This document shows, piece by piece, positions 12,789 to 25,559 of a stretch of 64,000 nucleotides of DNA (position 1 is its first letter; the number at the start of each line of letters is the position of its first letter). The notes below the pieces were generated by a model. The model was not told where the DNA came from. It saw only the letters and a program-made list of their open reading frames with translations, and ran no database searches. The position numbers were made by a program, and so were the translations under genes. The DNA lies in NCBI GenBank assembly GCA_023846275.1, contig CM043871.1:29294569-29358568 (forward strand). Direction: 5' to 3'. The DNA is from Vanilla planifolia (lineage: Eukaryota > Streptophyta > Magnoliopsida > Asparagales > Orchidaceae).

Positions 12789-13271
12789 CTAATCCAGTTC
12801 GCTGGTCCTACGCTGCCTCTTCTGGCCGCCTCGCCTCCCCCTCGAAATGTCTATCTCGTCGGCATTGCTTTCCGTGATTTCCTCCTCGACCGATCTCCCG
12901 CTTCCACGTCGTTCCTTTCCCGTGATCCCCTCGTTAGTCGCCTCGACCACTTCTTTGGCTGCTATACTCTTGGTTTGCTCCTCTTCCTCTTTAACTGGCG
13001 CCTTCTCGATGTATGATACCCCCGTTGACGCCTTGATTCCCGTTGAAGATCTTTCACTTGACGTCCGTCTCCTAATCCGAGACTCTGCACCTTGGCCCTT
13101 TTTCCCGCTTGGTATTTGTTCCTCCTTCGAGTTCTCGCTGGCTGATTTCTCCTTCACTCCAAGTTGGCTTCCCTCCTTGCCAGTTGTCTCCTCTGGAATT
13201 ACGTTCTCGTTCATCTCCTTTCCTCGGCTTCCCATCTCTTCCGAGATCTCCTCCCTGCCCACCTTAATCAT
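12789..13271 (-). CDS. Hypothetical charged low-complexity protein in a GC-rich island
   Basis: A 160-residue open frame rich in Glu, Lys, Ser, Arg and Gly, with no hydrophobic core. It has repeated acidic/basic blocks such as V-K-E-E-E-E-Q-T-K-S and ends in R-G-R-R-G-G-Q-K-R-Q-R-R-T. It lies in a block of about 640 bp much richer in G+C and CpG than its flanks. The minus frame stays open upstream of the Met (K-S-Q-Q-P-P-R-R) to a TAA just before 13310. A second minus frame across 13270-13340 is also hydrophilic, so a frameshift may have split a longer frame. No family recognised. It could be a captured gene fragment, a disordered gag-like or nuclear protein tail, or chance. The opposite-strand ORF (12847-13443) is Ser/Leu-rich, as expected of an antisense shadow. 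Confidence 0.3.
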   Translation of the reverse strand: MIKVGREEISEEMGSRGKEMNENVIPEETTGKEGSQLGVKEKSASENSKEEQIPSGKKGQGAESRIRRRTSSERSSTGIKASTGVSYIEKAPVKEEEEQTKSIAAKEVVEATNEGITGKERRGSGRSVEEEITESNADEIDISRGRRGGQKRQRRTSELD

Positions 13272-13443
13272 CCTCCTTGGTGGCTGTTGTGACTTTGCTT
13301 CTTTTCGGTGTCCGTTCAGTTACTGGTGTTGTTGCCTTCGCCCCTGCACATGTTACCTTACCGATTTAATGGTTATCGCTTATATGCTTGCATGCCTAAT
13401 CTCATACGTTTATATTGAAGTGTCAAATCGTGCATTTTTTTAA

Positions 13444-14060
13444 AAATGTTTTTATTTCTAGTTGGAGCCTTGATATCTCCTTATTAAACGGAATATGAAG
13501 AATTTATGAACTTGTTTTTAAGTGGTTGTCCCGTGGTGAGCGAGTAACAGGACTGTTATGAAATATTTTTTTCCCTTTTCTTTGGTGTACAATTGATTAT
13601 TCACTTTATATAATACCTCTTCAGAATGTTCCGTTTAAGAGAAATATATGAATGCCATCAAACTAGTTGTTTTTTATGTTTTAATCATTTGTCATAGTAA
13701 ACGAATGCATCACTTCCAAAATTTCTTTTTGGACATTCATTTGCAGATGAGAGAAGTTATTTTTGAAACGTGGATGTCCAATATCTTGTTCAAGCTTTCT
13801 TTATGGGTATTCAACTTAAATGTTTCCTCATATGATAGTTTAAAATTTATGTTGGAGTATATATTTCTGGTCTTATTCACACTTATGGCATTTGATTAGT
13901 TTGTGTTGCTAAGATTCATACATAAATGCATATGTTGCTTACTTATTGTGTGCCTATTGTAGTTATCATGGGAATAAGAGCACCCAAAAATACAACTTTG
14001 ATCTAGCATCTGGCAAAGATGGCAATTCTTCTTGATTGCAATCATACTTTCTACTGAATT
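13444..14060. other. Intergenic stretch, nothing recognised
   Basis: Contains an ORF at 13648-13899 (83 residues, hydrophobic, no motif) that I do not support as a gene. Confidence 0.3.
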
Positions 14061-14716
14061 TTGTTAATTTATCTTTTATGCTCTATAAGTTCATTCCTAG
14101 ACTTTGTTATATGCTTATATATATAATATATGATTTTGCTATCTTAACAACAATCTAATTTTTGCTTGGCTCAAATTAATGTTGTAAACTCATGTTGGAG
14201 GACTGCACAGACTAGTTTTGATTGCTCATATTAAATTGCTATTAGTAAATCAAGGTTTTATTTACATGATACTGTTTTTTCCATAGGGTTGTCACCCTTG
14301 GTTAATTTCTCTTCCAAGCAAGACACTATGAAGATTTAATTAATAGCAACAACTTAAATTAACTACAATAATGTGATGAACTCATAATTTGTTAATTTAT
14401 CTTTTATGCTTTACAAGATTGTACCTATACTTTGTTATATGCTTATATATATAATATATGATTTGCTATCTTAACAAACAATTAATTTTTGCTTGGCTCA
14501 AATTAATGTTGTAAACTCATGTTGGAGGACTGCGCAGATTAGGTTTGATCACTCATATTGAAATTGCTATTAGTAAACCAGGGTTTTATTTACGTGATGA
14601 TGCTTTTTTCATAGGGTTGTCACCCTTGGTTAATTTCTGTTCTAGGCAAGACACCATTGGCTAAGAAGATTTAATTAATAGCAAAAACTTAATTTAACTA
14701 CAATAATATGATGATC
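14061..14716 (+). repeat. Two-copy tandem duplication, 328-bp unit
   Basis: Copy 1 is 14061-14388 and copy 2 is 14389 to about 14716. Both start TTGTTAATTTATCTTTTATG and keep the same order of blocks: CTTTGTTATATGCTTATATA, TTTTTGCTTGGCTCAAATTA, GTTGGAGGACTGC, GGGTTGTCACCCTTGGTTAA, then GAAGATTTAATTAATAGCAA. Differences are substitutions and a few short indels (copy 2 adds about 10 bases around TTGGCTAAG). Neither copy has a sustained ORF. Confidence 0.9.
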
Positions 14717-15179
14717 TCATGATTTGTTATTTTGATTATTTATATTTAATTGTACTTTTATATGTTGGGAAAATAGGTTGCAAGTGGTAATGCGCCTGAT
14801 TAAGATCAAGTGATTTTGTCTTCTTGGGTATGTTGATGAACTGCCGTCTAATTGGTTAAGGAACATTTATTATAAGCCTTAAACATATCATCAATAGTCA
14901 TGGTCTTCTTCCTCTAGCATATCTCTTATACATGGGACAAAGATTATAGTTGAGTGTATCGACACTAGTCCACTGGTGTAGCTCTCAAATGAAGGGCTTT
15001 GCCTTTGGCATAATTTTAGGCAAACTTGTCATTTTTGCAAGTGGCAATGAAACAGTTCATTACTTTAAGGGGTTTGACTTCAAATGGCATTAACTAATAT
15101 GAGTAAGCATAGCCATGTTGGTGGATGCTGCTTTTTCGTGCATTGAAATCCAAGTAGTTTAAGGCCATCATATACTTAA
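14717..15179. other. Intergenic stretch, nothing recognised
   Basis: Mixed-composition sequence without a supported ORF or repeat. Confidence 0.3.
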
Positions 15180-15850
15180 AGAGTAATGTGCATTTTGATG
15201 AATTGGTAGGGACATTTGGTTTATTGGTTTGAAAAATTTTTTTGGCTAAGAGATAGTTGAAAGATGTTTTTTCTAGATTCTAGGATTGGCCTTTTCTTTA
15301 TGTAAGGGTGTTAATTTTGTGGAACTTGTCTTGATGGGCTTACTTTAGGGCGTATTGATTTGGCTTAATTATCATGAAGGATTTCATCAATTGTGATTGG
15401 TTTAGGGTTTGTAAAAGTTTGAGCCCTAACTTTGTTAGTAGTTGCCAAGGATTTTGTATGTTGGGAGTGGCTTAATGGGTTTGTGGCTCTTTAGTGTCGC
15501 AACACATTGATAATTCTAATGGATTCTATCCATTGAGATTGGTTTGATGGGTTTATGGGTATTTTACTTTGTACTTGGTTGGGGCTTGTAAGGGATTTTG
15601 TTTGCATTTTAGGCTTAGCCTTGAATACACCTAGGAATGGAGTTTATTGAGATTTCTCCTTGATAGATTTGGTTTGGGTTTATGGTATTTAAATCTCAAT
15701 CTAGTTTGGTGGTTGTAAGACATGTTCATGGTTGGAGCTTGATCTGGGCTTGTGGGTGTTTTAAGTCTTGACTTGATTTGGTTTTCAAGTTTGTAGAATT
15801 TACCTCAATTTTAGTTACTTTTGGCTTTTGGTGCCACGAGTGGGTTGCAG
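15180..15850 (+). repeat. G+T-skewed degenerate repeat tract
   Basis: The plus strand is strikingly rich in T and G and poor in C. Variants of TTGGTTT.GGGTTT(A/G)TGG recur, for example around 15395, 15470, 15540 and 15670, as do GATTTTGT and GGCTTGT. Period and copy number are irregular. No coding frame is recognised. Confidence 0.5.
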
Positions 15851-17900
15851 TGATGAGGAAGATGAGAGCATTGTTGTGGAGAGAGATTTTGAGGGTGGTC
15901 TGGATACGATCAACGATATGAATATCAAATTTTAAATTCAAACTTGGAAATATATTCAAAGAAACAACAAACAAAATGACATGAAATGATAATAACAAAA
16001 CTCTTATATAATTCTAAATTGACAATTAGAAGTAGGATCAAATATTTGGTCACATGCATCTATTGCCTGATTAGTCTTCATTGCAAAATAAGTTGGCATG
16101 CTTGGATCTTTCTTATAGACAAGTTAGTTTAGCTTTGATAACTATTAGTGCAAGTAGGTAGTGATGCAGGAAAGATGAAGCTTCATAGTGGATATATGTG
16201 AAATTTTGGGGGTTGTTGGTGGATGAAGTCGGATATATGTGAAATTTGTCATAGAGTGGATGTGTTTTGTTGGAAGGGTGAATATCAACAAGTCTCATGA
16301 TAGTACCTCTAGGAGTCTTATGTTATGAATTTTTAAGTAATTTTTTATGTCCAAAACCAACACTCAAAGAGGAACATAACTTTAGTCATCATCGAAGGCT
16401 ATTGACTAAAAAGTGCAAGACTTTCTTAAGTTGAGTTCTCTCACTATTCTTAAGTTCCTTTGCATGTTTGTATCAAATAATGACTTATCTTTTGCTTTGT
16501 TCAAAAATGGGTAGATTAAATATGATACAATCCCTTCACAATTAAGTCCAATATGTGTGCTTGTACTTGCTCAAATGTCTTTGGATGTTCTTGTGGATAG
16601 AATTTCATCTCTGTGAGTGTGAAAGCACATCCTTGTCTTTTATATTATATATGATGGGCTAGTGATATTTGGAATTATTTTACTTTTTTTGCTCAGGATT
16701 GGATTGATGGGCCAAAGTTTTCCTTTGAAAAAAAAATTTGTTTCAAACATTTTCATAGCCAATTTGATAAAGTTGCTTAACATAATTAATTGTTTTTTTT
16801 TCATAAAGAAACTTATGTATAATATTATCAATTTATTGTTGTTTAGGGTTATATGTGTAGCAATAGAACATGGGTATGATTTTGTCTATAGTGATTGAAA
16901 TAATTAATAAGAGAACATGATGTCAGGTTACTTTTCTAGTGCCTATGCTTAATAAGGTATGGTCACAATACTATCAATTATCCACACTAACTTGATTCAT
17001 CAGAAGGATTCCCTTATTGCCATGAAAGTGGTGGAAAACTGTTTTTTCAAGTCTAAGAGACTGTAAGTTTAAACAACGAATGAGAATTTCATTTGATAAC
17101 CATATTTTGCAAGAGAGATTTCAAAATTGAGATAGATGTTTTCATATATATATATGCTCAATTGATTTTCATAAATGATTTTTTTAAATTTGAATTTAAT
17201 TAATCCCTGCTTCCCTTGTTATATGTGTTTCTAAGAGTCTCCATTAGTCAAGTACTCGACATTTATAGGCTTGATAAGAGAGTTGTTGGAGAAGGACCCA
17301 AGTTCACATTACTTATTATCATTGGATTCAAGTTTCTTTTCCAAGTGAGCATCTTTAATATTGTTTAGAATCTCTGATGTATAAGGCTTAAGGTGGTCTT
17401 TCAATAGGTTGTAATAGAAAGGTGTAACATTTAGTTACAAATTACTATTGTTATGTCAATAAAGTGTGCGATGATGCTCATATTCTTATAAAAATGGAAT
17501 GAATTTCAAGAATTTCTTGAAAGAAGTTAGTATGTTGGTCAAGATGGAGTTGATGTTGGGCCTCCCTCATGTGGATCATTGTTAATGATTCTATTATCAT
17601 TGTCATCATCACCACTCTCAATATTCTTTACTATAACTCATGAATCTTTTGAAGTTGGATGACCTTGCCATAATATTAGTATCGCTAAACATCACTGTTT
17701 GTGCTATTCATAATATGATTATCAAAGATTGGCCTCAAATTGATGCCTTTGTGGTGTAAATGATGGTAATATCATTGTCTTTGTCTATATCTATATATCT
17801 ATTTAATAGGAACTAGCTTCCAATGATATTAGAGTTATAACATGATTTACTGTCTTGCAAGGGAACTTGGTTTGACATGTTTTGTAGGTCTTGTGGGTGG
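15851..17900. other. AT-rich sequence, nothing recognised
   Basis: No supported gene or repeat. Short ORFs are isolated and lack motifs. It may include the LTR of the Reina-like element downstream, but I cannot identify the ends. Confidence 0.3.
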
Positions 17901-20900
17901 GGTGTGACATGTCAAGGTCTAGTAGAAAACAAGCTTAGTGTCAATGTTAAAAATGTAGATGAAATAGGCTAGCAAAATAAGCATTATAGATATAGGACTA
18001 AGTGCAATATCTATAGGTGATTCTAGTTCATAAGCATTCTCCTTGTTTAACAACTTTGAAAAGACCTATCTTTTGAGAAACTATTTTCTTATTATTTCTA
18101 GATGAAATCCTCTTTATCATATACCCTCACCATGACTATACTTTTCACTAAACCAAAATAAATTTTTGGTATAAGTCTACTTATGTTTTATATTTTTTAT
18201 AGTTCATTGTAAGTTTCCTTTTTATTCCATATATACATATGTTGTGTGAATGATAATGTAAACTCATTATTCTTATGCAAAATAGGTAACTCTATAAGAT
18301 TAGTGTGCTTCTTAAGCTTATAATTACTAATTATACGAGATGATTTGTGTCCAATGGATCTATTGATATTATTATTATAAATAATTTCAATTGTTGACAA
18401 TAAAATATCACACTTTCATTTTCTTAGTGATTAAATGTCTTAGTAGGTTCCTTAAAGTTTGATTAACTATATTTTGACAATCTTTTTGTGGATGATAAGA
18501 TGAAGAGAATAATAGTTGAGTTGCAATTCTTTTCCATTGAGTCTCCCAAAAATAATTCATAAATTTGATATCTCTATTTGATGCAATTTGTTTTAAGTCC
18601 GTGGAGCTTATCTACCTTATCAATGAACATTTTGCCTATATTTGACATGCATGTTATTTTCTTACATGTGATAAAACATGTCGTCATTAAACTTTTCTAT
18701 TACCACTAGTATTAAATCATTTCTAGTAGAGTTCTTAGTAATCTTATGCTTAAGTTTTCTCATTGTCTGATATCGACAAAGCAGTATAAAGTCTTTTCCT
18801 TTTTTATTTCAGTTTTTGGAAAACTTGACACTAAAAATTGATCCTTGCATAGAATGTCAATCAAATTAGATAAGTCGACATTTCATCTTAGATGGTGCTG
18901 ATAGCTTGTAGTGAACAATAATGTTTTTGAAAACAAAAGCAACCTTTAGTTCTTTATCAATAGTTAAGGCAAACAACCTCTTTGCAACTTTGATTGGGAC
19001 TTGTCTTGGGTCAATAAAATTGATCTTCCAACATGCATAAAGGCTTGCTTCGACCAAAATGTTTAGCAATAACACTAGAATGTAATTCTTCAATCAGGAA
19101 ATCTCTTAAAAGATGAGTTATGAATACATAGACTTTTTGAAAATAAATCCATCATGGATCTAGAAATCATGATCGTGAAGGTACAAGTTCGTAGTTATGT
19201 CTATATACATTTCTTTGAAACTAGACATTGTGAATATACACCGCACACTTTATCAAACCCTATCATCTTAATAATTAGAATACCCAATGTTAGATATGAA
19301 TCAGTGCGTTTGTCAACTTGTTTTGAGTTCATGTTTTAGAGTAAAAGTTAGTCTTGAAGAAACTCTATCGATTTAGTGTTCCTACCTCAAAGTTATTTCT
19401 ACAAACTTCAATACTTTAAGGCTTAGTGATTAGAATATAATATAAATGTTTTAGATAGTAGATATTAACACAAATATTTAAGATCCTACATTATTGCATA
19501 GAATTTCTTATCATAATTTGAATATTTTTGTTTTGTTTTATTTGGTTTTTTGTTGTAGCCACGAGATGTCCCTTCTGGCTCAACATGCCCTTATTCCCAT
19601 GTCAAAAGAATTATATGATCTCCTTTGATCCTATTAAAAACATACCACCCCCCAACCTGCCCCTCGCCCCAGTTAAACTAACCTTCATTTATTCAGTTAT
19701 TGATGCCATAATTATCTTAAAAATTTTATATAATATTAGATTATTCTATGAAACTTCAAATTTCATTGACGTTAGTTAACATATATACTACTTGATAGCT
19801 TTGACCTTTTTCAGATATATTGATGTTCCTTCCTCCATGGTAACATAATCTTGAAACATTATATTAAAAGTCAAAGGCCTTCTTTAGGTTGATCTCTTCT
19901 AAGAACTTTCAACACTTGTCTTAGTTTATCCAAGTGCTCTCCCTCATTTTAACTATATATTAATTTATTGCTGAAGTATACCACTAGGAATTGCTTATGA
20001 ATGGTTGTAGTAAATGATCTATTGCTTGTATTAATGTATTAGGTGCATTGAAGAGTCCACATGACATAACTAACTACTCGTGAAATTCATCTTTTGTTTT
20101 AAATATGGTCTTCTATTTATTAACTTTTTTGCATTCTTATTTGATGATATTCATTATTTAGATCTATTTTGAAAAAGATTTGAGTTCTCAATATTATATC
20201 TATCATATCTTCTAGATGTGGTATCAGGAATCAATGCTTGATAATAATCTTTTTGATAGCCCTCAAATTAACACAAAAACATCATGATCCATCTATTTTT
20301 GGTGGTAATGAAGCTAGTACAACACATGGTGATAAGTTCTCATGAATGTGCCTTTTCTTCCAAAGTTTATCCTCTTCATTGTCAAATATGTATTTTCTGT
20401 GAGATCTATTCTATAATAATGCAAATTAGGTAGGGAATTAAGTTAATAGTGTGTTGATTATTTCGTATGGGTGGCAAATGATTAGGTAGATCGGATGTGC
20501 ATGCATCCTTATATTCTTCCAATAATGGCTCAACCTATTTGGGTACTCTAGGCAAATCATCACTAGTATTAGAGAGGTGATAAAGAAGCGGGCATATAGA
20601 TCTTACTTTCCAAGCTAAGATGTTCAAATTGTTGCTTATTGAGTATGTGTGAGGATGTCATGCATTCATTGGGAATGTTTGTGGATGTTTACCCATTTGT
20701 TATTCTAAATTGCATGTGTATCAATGTCACTTTCATTGCCTTAAATTTATGATTACATTTATCCAAAAATCACATGAGCAACATCCATATGAAAGATGTA
20801 CTACATATGAATGTTGTGCACATCTAATGTAATAGGCACAAAGCATCACTTGTTAACATAAAAGGTTGTATTGTTAACCCATTCAATCTTATATAGCTTA

Positions 20901-21330
20901 GGATGTAACTCTATCTTGGGCTTCATTCTCACTACAATAGCTTCTAAGATAATGTTCATACAATTGCCATTGCCTATGTTCAACATGTATTTTTTCTCTT
21001 CACTTGTTAAATAGTTTTGAAAGATGATAATCCTCATCAAGTCTTTTTTCTCATAGGGATGATAAGATATATCTCATCACATTTAATGGTTTGCCTTCCA
21101 AAGCAACTTCATCATCACTAGGCTCGTCACAAGGTTCCATGATATGCTCATCATCCAAATCTTCCCCTTATTTTCCTCAACTTTTTATTAGCAAATATTT
21201 ATGTTTAAGGCTAGACTAGGACATTCAAAAGGAAGTTGTCTTAGTCATTGGCACTTAAAACAACCTTTTCTTTGATCCTTTGACCTTTAAGAAACATGTC
21301 ACACAAAGTATATGAACATAACACATTGAG
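17900..21330 (-). mobile_element. Degraded Ty3/gypsy chromovirus (Reina-like) gag-pol
   Basis: Read on the minus strand with many stops and frameshifts, the domains occur in canonical order. A gag zinc knuckle lies at about 21212-21270 (G-C-F-K-C-Q...E-C-P). An aspartic-protease-like region at about 20700-21060 includes H-P-K-L-Y-K-I-E-W-V-N, matching the chromoviral HPxPYxLxWLN motif. RT at about 19860-20345 shows N-L-S-P-C-V-V-L-A, then V-N-L-R-A-I, then K-I-D-L-N-N-E-Y-H-Q-I-R-M and G-L-F-N-A-P-N-T. Integrase follows at about 18480-19100 (D-K-L-H-G-L...Y-E-L-F-L-G-D-S-M-E-K). A C-terminal segment at about 17990-18060 reads N-A-Y-E-L-E-S-P-I-D-I. The catalytic FDD region of RT is eroded. 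LTRs and target duplications were not identified. Confidence 0.82.
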
Positions 21331-21689
21331 TGTCCAACATAAGTATTAGTTTGTGACTATTACTATACATTGCGTAGATAATACAATGTAAATTAGTTGT
21401 TCCATTTGCATTGGCTGGTGAACAGATTTTTTATGGAAAGATTGTGATTTGCTCCATCCCCTTACAATGCCATCCTAAGTAGGTCAACAATAATCAAATT
21501 CAGGATGGTAGTATCAATGCCACATCTACGTATCAAATTCAATACCTTGATAGGTATAGTTTGAGTGCAAGGTGATCTTCTATAGTTGGGAGGGTGTTAC
21601 CTCAACAAGTGTAAGTCACATTCAAGCATGGACCCAACTATCTGGCTTCCGAAGAGACACTTGATTAACTTTGTCTTGCCATATCTTTC

Positions 21690-24600
21690 TTTTTCTTTTG
21701 ATCTCAGGGAACGTATTAAACTTATGAACATTTCTTTTGATCTTGATGAAAGAGAAAGGGAAACCACCTTAGAATTTTTAGTAGAGTATCTTGATGTCTT
21801 TGCATTGATGTCTTCTGATATGCTTGAAATAAATAAGTTGGCAGCATAATTTTTGCTCAACATAAATCCTGAGGTTTCAATTATTCGACAAAAGAAGCAA
21901 GTATTTAGTATCAAGAAGAAAATATTGATTAAAGAGGAGATTTCTAAGCTTCTTGGGGCTGACTTCATTTGCCTAGTCTTCTACCTAGAATAGCTAGCAA
22001 ACGTTGTCCTTGCGAGGAAGGGTAATGACAAGTAGCACATGTGTGTCAATTATAAGGATCTTGATAATGTCAATTTGAATGATTGATACCCTCTTCGTTG
22101 GATTGATGATCTCATGGACTTGACCATTGACTTTATTTGCTTTCTTAGAGGCCTTCTGTAGATATCATAAAATCAAGATGGCTGAAGAGGATAGAAAAAA
22201 GATTTTATTCATTATTGACTTTGAGATCTACTATAAAGCCATGCCCTTTGGCTTAAAAAATGTTAGAACTACTTATCAGAGGATGGTTGTCATTATCTTT
22301 TGAAGTCAAAGAGATAGGAATCTTGAAACTTATGTGAATGATTTCCTTATAAAGATCACTTTTTTAGAGGCCCATTTATAGATTCTAAGGGAGACTTTTG
22401 AGACTTGCAAAAAGTTCAACCTTAAGTTCAATCCCTCAAAGGTGCATTTTAGTAGTTCATTGAGAAAGTTTTTTCACCACATGTTGTCTAGAGAAGGGAT
22501 CCAAGATAATGTAAATAAGATAAAAGATCTTCTCAACATACCTTCTCACAAGATCTCTCGAGATGTCTATTGTCTTGCTAGGTGTATTGCCAAACTCAAC
22601 CTCTTTTTCTCCAAGTCAGGAGAAAAGGCTCAACTATTTTTCAAGTTTCTTTGCAACAAATCCAGGCTTTAGTGAACCAAGGATTACTAGAAAGCCTTTT
22701 TTGGAGCTTAAGCTCAACTTTTTGACTCTTTATCTCGAGTAGTCTAATACTTAGGGAACCACTATTCATCTACCTCACAATCTCAAGTTTGATTGTTAGG
22801 TTGGTCCTTGTTTGAGGAGATGAAGTTACTTAATACCCAATTTATATGTTTCTCATACTATGAAAGATGTAGAGACGAGGTACTCCCCTTTTAGAAGTTG
22901 ATGTTAGCCCTGTTTATGTTTGCTTGATGATTGTGATAATATTTCTAGGCTCACACCATCAATGTCGTCATGTTTAAGCTCCTAAATTGCATCCTCTAGT
23001 CGATGGATGTCTTGGAAAGGCCACAAAAGTGGTTCATCAAGCTCAACAAGTTTGACTTAATCTACATTCCTCACTCTTTCTTCAAACCTCAAGTTCTCCC
23101 TACCAAGTTTTCTCTGATTTCCTAATGGAGGGATGCCCCTTCGCAGCCTAGCCCAAACCATCATGCATCTAGAAGCAGTACATAGGCTGAGTCTTGGGGC
23201 AAGAATTATATGACATCAGCTTTTTCTTGTTAGCCTAGAGCAAATGAAATTGAAAGGAGGAATTAAAATAGCTTTTCCCATCACAAATAATCAAGCTGAG
23301 TACGATTTCTTCATAAGACGCTTGTTTGCATGGGGTTGGAAGTCAAGGGCTTTGTTGTTTTTAGTGATTCCCAATTTGTGATTAGCTTGCTCAAGACCAA
23401 GGACCTAGTTCTTAAAGCATACAGAACAATGGCTTAATCTCTCCTTTAGAAGTTTGATTGAGTTGACCTTACTCAAGTTTCTTGAGAACAAAATTAGGAG
23501 ATAGAATTGCTTGCCAAATAAGGGGATCCTCATAAGGACTTCCCTCCTTTTAGGAAACTGTTTATTGAGTTCACAATGATGCCAGTTCTAACCTCTAGTG
23601 GCCTCCTTATTGGATAAACCTCCTGGAAGGTTACCTTAAATTAAGAATCTTGCCTCTTCTAAAGTCGGATGCAATAATGATCAAATACCAAGTTAGCAGT
23701 ATGTACTGATCAAAGGTCAAGTTTATCGAAAGTCTTATCTTGAGTTCCCACACATGTGCATCCATCCTTTCGAAGCTCAATAACATTATTGAGGTAATTT
23801 TTTCAAGCAAGTGTGGTAATCATGCCTTGAGTTGCAATTTGATGATGAAAATAATATATCAAGGATTCTTTAGGTTTCCTATGTAGAAGGAATTAACACT
23901 CCTTGTTAAAAGATGCAATGTGTGTTAGACTTATGTTCCTTTTCCTCGACAATTAGTGACCAAGATGAAGGTGATCACAATCTATTGGCCCATGTTAGCA
24001 AAGGGGATGGCCTTCCTTGGTCCATTCCCAACGGCTCAAGGTGGATGAAAATATATTTTGGTTGCCATCAATTATTTATCCAAATGGATCAAGGCAAAGC
24101 GCTTAATTGGCTAGATAATAGCCAAGGTTTGCAACTTACTCTAAATCAGCATCTTCAGCAGGTTTGGGGTTCCTTCTATTATTGTTACCAATAATTCAAC
24201 AATGTTCCAAGTAGAAGTTCAGGAGTTTTGCATAGATATGAATTTCACCTAAATGTTTTTGGAAATTTTGAAGCCTTGCTTGATACCAAGAAAGACAATT
24301 AGATTTAAGAGCTCTTGGTGTATTGTGAGCTTACTACACAATGCCATCCTTAACAACAGGAGAATCACTTTTCTCTTTAGTCTATTGCTCTATGATTATG
24401 CTTTTGATGGAAATCGTCCACTCCACTCTCTGGGTCTAGAACTTTTTGAGTTGACATAGATTATGAAGATGTATTAATCTAACAAATAAGTAAGAAGACT
24501 TAAGTTCAGTTTGCTAGAGAAGCACTTCAAAGCTCATATGAATTAGTTTTATAGCAAGTGGAGCATGGAGAAATACTTCCATATGTATGTTAGAATTCAT

Positions 24601-24960
24601 TAATTCAAAGTTGGGGGTCTTGTTCTCACAGAAAGTACGTGGTGTCTCAATGCTAGGAATACCTTGGCAAGGTTGCTTTGAACTAGGATTGTCTTGACAT
24701 CATCGGGCTATCATCCATTCAAGTGCTTACTAACTCCAAATAGAGGAATAGATTGAGCTACCTTGATCACAGGTGGAGACCATTTGGAGAAATTTTATCT
24801 TTAATAAGTGGACGTGGAATATTCCCATTTACTTTCTTGTCAAAGATATGATTTGATTTAGCCTGTAATTTTTTGGCACCATGTAATTTATCAAGGCCTT
24901 GTAGACTTAGATAATTTCTTCCTAAATTCTTATGTAAAGTCTTTTTTAGCAATTGTGCAA
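21690..24960 (+). mobile_element. Degraded Ty3/gypsy pol, Tat lineage (with extra RNase H)
   Basis: Plus-strand frames, interrupted by stops, follow the Tat-type pol order. The pre-RT segment L-D-V-F-A-L-M-S-S-D-M at about 21790-21825 corresponds to the DVFAWSYEDMPG motif. RT spans about 21880-22680: L-A-N-V-V, then H-M-C-V-N-Y-K-D-L, then K-A-M-P-F-G-L-K-N, then E-T-Y-V-N-D-F-L at 22329-22355, where YVDD has become YVND. A second, archaeal-type RNase H lies at about 23250-23520 (I-A-F-P-I-T-N-N-Q-A-E-Y). Integrase spans about 23740-24400: G-P-F-P-T-A-Q-G-G, then K-Y-I-L-V-A-I-N-Y-L-S-K-W, then F-G-V-P-S-I-I-V-T-N-N. The extra RNase H is diagnostic of Tat/Ogre/Retand elements. LTRs are not recognised. 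It is clearly non-functional. Confidence 0.85.
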
Positions 24961-25189
24961 AATTACAACTTGATGTTCAAAACATGTTTAATTATTATTT
25001 TTATTTTGAATGAAACTATTGAGGTTCCTTGATTGATCTCAACTTCTACCCATCGTACTTGGCTTGAGACTTGCAAATGTAGATATGCCTTCACCATTTG
25101 AAACTTATAGTACCATTAACTTAGCTAACTATATAGGACTTGACCATCTTTTAGTTACATGAAAGCTTACGGATTAGCTCTTGACTTTT

Positions 25190-25380
25190 CTCTTCCTTCA
25201 TCATTGCTTTGTCGCTTGAAGGTCTTGAGAATTATGGCATTGACTTACCAACCATCATCATGATCTTGCCTTTGTCTCCTCCCTTTCATCGCTACCAAGT
25301 CACATGAATGTCTTGAGAAACATAATTTTACGTTCCTCCTTCGCCAACATTGCTCCGTTGCATGAAGGCCTTGAAAAGCT
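25190..25380 (+). repeat. Degenerate three-copy tandem repeat
   Basis: Three diverged copies of a unit like TCCTTCATCGCTTTG..GCATGAAGGTCTTGAGAA occur at about 25190-25231, 25279-25322 and 25335-25379. Spacing is irregular (about 90 then 56 bases). No coding role is evident. Confidence 0.5.
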
Positions 25381-25559
25381 TCTTCTTGATTGCCACTCTC
25401 TTCCTTCATCTCTATTATATCGAGGGAAACTAAGACTTGTATGATAGTAAAGATTGGGTGAGGTAAGTGAACAACATTTGAATGCCAGTGGATTTTTATT
25501 GTTGTTTGCATTCGTGATTTCTAGTGAAGAGGATTGGCCATACTCTTGAAGGCTATAAA

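Noticed and set aside
12847-13443. 198-residue plus-strand ORF
   Set aside because: Its Ser/Leu/Phe-rich composition is what the antisense of the charged minus-strand ORF would give. No signal peptide followed by a believable domain was seen.
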